From the NCBI RefSeq assembly GCF_003072125.1, contig NZ_QCYH01000003.1, forward strand, positions 193,501 through 257,500: a stretch of 64,000 bases of DNA, read 5' to 3'. The notes under the pieces were generated by a model. The model worked only from the letters and a program-made list of their open reading frames with translations, made no database searches and was not told the origin of the DNA. The DNA comes from Pelagivirga sediminicola. GTDB taxonomy: Bacteria > Pseudomonadota > Alphaproteobacteria > Rhodobacterales > Rhodobacteraceae. Position numbers and translations under genes: made by a program. Shown here one piece after another: positions 61,175 to 64,000 of the stretch; the first letter of the stretch is position 1, and each line of letters starts with the position of its first letter.

Positions 61175-62929
61175 ATGGGTACCAAGAACACATGGAACAG
61201 CCTCAATTTCTGGGGCGGCAATGGCAGCTCAAGCCAGGATCAGGACCAGGATCAGCACCAGGGCCAGGCGCAAGCCGAGCTTCAGGCGCAGCTTCAGGGC
61301 CAGGGCCAGACGCAAGCGTCCCACAGTGATAACGACAATAACAACGGCAATCACAACGGGAACGGCAACGGGAACCTTAACGGAAACGGGAACCTCAACG
61401 GCAACGGCAACCTCAATGGCAACGGCAATCACAACGGTAACGACAATGGCAACGGCAACCACAACGGGAACGCCAACGCCAATGCCAACGCCACGTCGAA
61501 CGCCAATGGCAACCTGAACGGCAACGGCAACATCAATGCGAACGGCAACCTGAACGCCAACAGCTCGCACACCGATGTACATGTCGGGGTCGATATCGGC
61601 ATGCAGGGATGGGTGCCGACCGATGACGACTTTGCCGATATCGACATGGAAGGGTCGACAGCGGGCGATTTCATCATGGCCAAGGGCAACATCAGCTACA
61701 GCCCCGGCGATGACATGAACCTCGATGACATCCTGAACGACGCGCTGAACGGCGCCGGAAACGATTCGGCCACCGTCAACGCGCAGAGCAACAAGCTGGT
61801 CGACAACGATCAACTTGGCAATGTCTCCAACAGCGGCACCATGTCCCAGACCAACACCTCCAAGGGTGGCACGGCGACGTCCGATGACGGCATCGCCGCA
61901 GGCGCGGCCGGCGGTAACGGCGCCGGTACGGCCAACTCCACCGGTGGCGGAGCTCTGGGCGGTCTGGGCATCGGCGGCGCAGCAGGTGCCTTTGGCGGCG
62001 CCAGCGGTAGCGGCGGCGGCGCGAGTGCTACGGGCGGCGCCGGTGGCAACGGCGCAGCGGCCAATGCGGTCGGGCTGGGTCTGGGCCTTGGCGGTGCGAG
62101 TGCGGGTGCCGGTGCAACCGGCGGTGACGCTGGCGATGCCGGATCCATCGCGGCCGGTCTGGGCGGCGGCACTGGCCTGTCAGGCGCGGCTGCCGGTGGT
62201 GGCGACTCGGGTGATGCCGGCGGCATCGGCGCGGGCGTCGGCGCGGCTGGCGCGGGTGCGGACAGCTCCAACACTGGCGACGCAGGAGCGATCGGCGGCG
62301 GTCTGGGCCTTCTGAACCTGGGCCTTGCGGGCGCTGAAAACGGCTCGACCGGCAATTCGGACGCCGATGCGCTGGGCGCAGGCCAAGGGATCGGTCTGGG
62401 TGCCAGCGGTGACGGCGGCGGTGCGGGCGCATCGTCCGGCGGCTATGGACTTGGCCTTGGCGAAGCCACCTCCGGTGACGCCACAGGCGGCGCCGGCGGC
62501 GGGGCCCATGGTCATGCGGACGCCATGAACACGGCAACCGGCTCGGGCGGGTTCAACAGCGCCTATGCCGGTGACGGTGGAAACGGCGCCGGCGGACACG
62601 CCCATGCCGGCTCCTCTGGCGATGCCTTCGGCGGTCAGGCCTATGTGGGCGGGACCTATGCCGGCGGCGGACGTGCCGGTGATGCCGGTGACGCCTTTGC
62701 AGGCGGCGGCGGTGCTGGCGGCAACGCCGGGATGTGGGGTTCGAACAACGGTGACGACGGATTTGTCACCGGCGAATCCTTCGCCTCGGCCGCGTCGCAG
62801 ATCGACACCAGCGCGTTCAACCAGACCGTGGTGCTGGGTGCGAACGTCCTGGGCAACACTGTCGATATGACAGTCGTCGGCGGCTCGTTCAGCTCCAGCT
62901 ACATCGGCGACGATGGCGACGGTGCATAA
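61175..62929 (+). CDS. Low-complexity Q/N/G/A-rich putative secreted or surface protein
   Basis: A 584-residue protein without a signal peptide. Blocks in order: head 1-20 with Trp and Phe (NTWNSLNFWGG); Q-rich 21-50; N/G repeats 51-130 built on NGNGNL; Asp-rich segment 131-230 (PTDDDFADIDMEG, SPGDDMNLDDILND); G/A-rich 231 to about 530; a distinct tail (TSAFNQTVVLGANVLGNTVD, then VVGGSFSSSYIGDDGDGA). I see no Cys and only about four Lys. Lack of a signal and the acidic tail suggest type I secretion. Likely a fibre, matrix or amyloid-like polymer; no family recognised. Terminator at 62948. Confidence 0.8.
   Translation: MGTKNTWNSLNFWGGNGSSSQDQDQDQHQGQAQAELQAQLQGQGQTQASHSDNDNNNGNHNGNGNGNLNGNGNLNGNGNLNGNGNHNGNDNGNGNHNGNANANANATSNANGNLNGNGNINANGNLNANSSHTDVHVGVDIGMQGWVPTDDDFADIDMEGSTAGDFIMAKGNISYSPGDDMNLDDILNDALNGAGNDSATVNAQSNKLVDNDQLGNVSNSGTMSQTNTSKGGTATSDDGIAAGAAGGNGAGTANSTGGGALGGLGIGGAAGAFGGASGSGGGASATGGAGGNGAAANAVGLGLGLGGASAGAGATGGDAGDAGSIAAGLGGGTGLSGAAAGGGDSGDAGGIGAGVGAAGAGADSSNTGDAGAIGGGLGLLNLGLAGAENGSTGNSDADALGAGQGIGLGASGDGGGAGASSGGYGLGLGEATSGDATGGAGGGAHGHADAMNTATGSGGFNSAYAGDGGNGAGGHAHAGSSGDAFGGQAYVGGTYAGGGRAGDAGDAFAGGGGAGGNAGMWGSNNGDDGFVTGESFASAASQIDTSAFNQTVVLGANVLGNTVDMTVVGGSFSSSYIGDDGDGA
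61325..61564 (+). repeat. In-frame N/G tandem repeats
   Basis: About 240 bases encode Asn at nearly every second residue, with six-residue units such as NGNGNL, NGNGNH and NGNANA. Synonymous codons vary between units (AAC/AAT, GGC/GGG/GGA), so the array is kept by selection on protein and is not a recent slippage product. Confidence 0.85.
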
Positions 62930-62947
62930 GCGCTAGCGTAAAGAACA

Positions 62948-62980
62948 CCGGGTCCGGCACATGCCGGGCCCGGCATTTTC
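62948..62980 (+). terminator. Terminator after the low-complexity gene
   Basis: CCGGGTCCGGCA (62948-62959) pairs with TGCCGGGCCCGG (62962-62973) with one G-U pair, followed by CATTTTC, 18 bases after the stop. Confidence 0.75.
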
Positions 62981-63081
62981 ATCACCGGATGAAGATCATT
63001 CAAGGCTCGCAGGCGACTGCGCAATAAAGACAACAGAACAACCGGGGCAGGCAGCCAGATATTGTTGAAAGCGGGGCTGCG

Positions 63082-64000
63082 ATGACGTTGGACCAAGTGA
63101 CCGAAATGGTCGCTCACATGATCGGGATTTTCCACCTCGATACCGAAGATCAGCGCTTGCGCGACGAGTATGCCTCATTCAGGGCGCTCGACGTGAAATC
63201 ACCGGACATTGATCCCGTCTCCCCGATATCGTTTGCCTTCACGTCGCCCTACGAGCTGGGCGATTTCGCGCCGCGCCTTGCCTATGCGGACAGCCCGCCA
63301 CCTGCGCCGCCGCTGGAGCCGCTCTGGCCAAACCGACCCTATTTTGAAAACCCCGTTCAGATTGGCATCGCGGCCCCCGCCGACCTGCCCGTGGTCAAGG
63401 CGCTTTACACGCAGCCCATCAGCGGCGGCGCCGCACCGGCTTTTCGGCTGGAGCCGCCCGGCGCCGTGGCGGTTGTCACGCTCCAGATGGCGGTGCTGTT
63501 TGACGATGACATCATCCTGATGGGCGACGGCCTGACGACCTTCGTCGATCCTGCCGTATATCTGGAGGCCCTGGGCGCCTACCACGCCCATGCCGAGGGC
63601 GTGACCGCGGGGCTCGGCGCCGATGCCCTCATGCCCGGACCGAACGCGCAAGCCAGCGCCATTCACCTGCACAGCCTGATTGGCGCGTTCGACGGCAGCC
63701 AGATGGCGACGACATCCGAACACACGGCGCATGGCGCGCAGGCCTTCGGCACCGTCCAGAATGGCGAGGCGGCCACCGATCTGGTCCGGCTGGACGACGT
63801 CATGCCCGCCTACCTGAAGGCCAAGGCGGGCCGGGACGGCGACGAGGAGGGCGCCGCGGCGCCCGATCCTTTTGCGGGCCTTGCGAAAAGCGACGCGCCA
63901 CTGCCCTACCGGCCCGATATCGACGCACATAACCTGGTCGTGGCGGGCGGCAATTCGATGGTCAATCAGGTTGCCATAAATTCGGCGTGGCTGGATGCGC
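63082..64000 (+). CDS. Putative type I secretion-associated protein, N-terminal part (runs off window)
   Basis: From ATG 63082 the frame is open for 306 codons to the window end. The N-terminus is helical and acidic (MTLDQVTEMVAHMIGIFHLD), followed by Pro-rich text (SPPPAPPLEPLWPNRPYFE) and beta-rich segments; near the edge is NLVVAGGNSMVNQVAINSAW, a form I associate with beta-repeat proteins called type I secretion proteins in roseobacters. No signal peptide. Same direction as the low-complexity gene, 152 bases after it with a terminator between. Real function unclear; the missing C-terminus is needed. Confidence 0.7.
   Translation, partial: MTLDQVTEMVAHMIGIFHLDTEDQRLRDEYASFRALDVKSPDIDPVSPISFAFTSPYELGDFAPRLAYADSPPPAPPLEPLWPNRPYFENPVQIGIAAPADLPVVKALYTQPISGGAAPAFRLEPPGAVAVVTLQMAVLFDDDIILMGDGLTTFVDPAVYLEALGAYHAHAEGVTAGLGADALMPGPNAQASAIHLHSLIGAFDGSQMATTSEHTAHGAQAFGTVQNGEAATDLVRLDDVMPAYLKAKAGRDGDEEGAAAPDPFAGLAKSDAPLPYRPDIDAHNLVVAGGNSMVNQVAINSAWLDA

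Noticed and set aside
61325-61564. Repeat array as CRISPR or non-coding satellite
   Set aside because: Units are 18-base, in frame, vary at synonymous sites and lack spacers; it is protein-coding.

Overview
This window reads as chromosomal DNA of an alphaproteobacterium of the family Rhodobacteraceae, most likely a marine Roseobacter-group species. The evidence is a high-GC coding style, the alphaproteobacterial glutamate-cysteine ligase, a norCBQD/nnrR/pseudoazurin/nirKV denitrification block, a soxRS-VWXYZABCDEF thiosulfate-oxidation block in Paracoccus/Roseobacter order, and a PHA synthase gene followed by phosphotransacetylase and acetate kinase genes. No rRNA, tRNA, CRISPR array or insertion sequence was recognised.

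Layout. (1) 1-3.7 kb: end of a flagellar region (flgE fragment, motB) and an OmpA-family envelope gene. (2) 3.75-11.6 kb: housekeeping and mixed genes (ubiA back-to-back with rsmE, gshA, flavin reductase, a serine hydrolase fused to a META domain, phospholipase D-like protein). (3) 11.6-23.4 kb: denitrification from nitrite to nitrous oxide, with NO sensing. It holds NO reductase (norCBQD plus two tiny membrane proteins), NnrR, pseudoazurin, copper nitrite reductase with NirV, NnrU, NnrS, a globin with a 51-residue membrane partner, and NsrR. Two TTG-N8-CAA boxes mark the NnrR-type promoters. No nitrate or nitrous oxide reductase lies here. (4) 23.6-34.3 kb: a tightly overlapping minus-strand operon with an MttB-superfamily methyltransferase, two TMADH/Old-Yellow-type flavoproteins, a ProC-like reductase and a TMAO/DMSO-reductase-type molybdoenzyme with a C-terminal heme c motif. 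It is divergent from a TetR regulator across an 18-bp palindrome. This looks like catabolism of a methylated amine or betaine; the substrate is not evident. An oxidoreductase gene broken by one TGA follows.

(5) 34.5-39.2 kb: a GntR regulator, then phaC-pta-ackA (minus strand), linking acyl-CoA overflow to polyester and acetate. (6) 39.3-55.9 kb: sulfur oxidation. SoxR (ArsR/BigR type with Cys42 and Cys108), SoxS and a YeeE/YedE permease diverge from soxVWXYZABCDEF. These are followed by a DUF302 protein, two more YeeE/YedE permeases and two metallo-beta-lactamase-fold proteins resembling SoxG and SoxH. A 12-bp element is shared by the soxS-V and soxW-X gaps, and an ATTC-N8-GAAT dyad lies before the soxG-like gene; these suggest one sulfane-sulfur regulon. 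(7) 56.1-59.2 kb: pntAB transhydrogenase.

(8) 59.2-64 kb: the least explained region. A LuxR-type regulator overlaps a small gene of unknown function. It is divergent, across a 741-bp AT-rich gap, from a 584-residue protein made of Q-, N/G-, D- and G/A-rich blocks without a signal peptide. A second protein follows and runs off the window. I infer a secreted or surface polymer system; this is the best candidate here for something undescribed.
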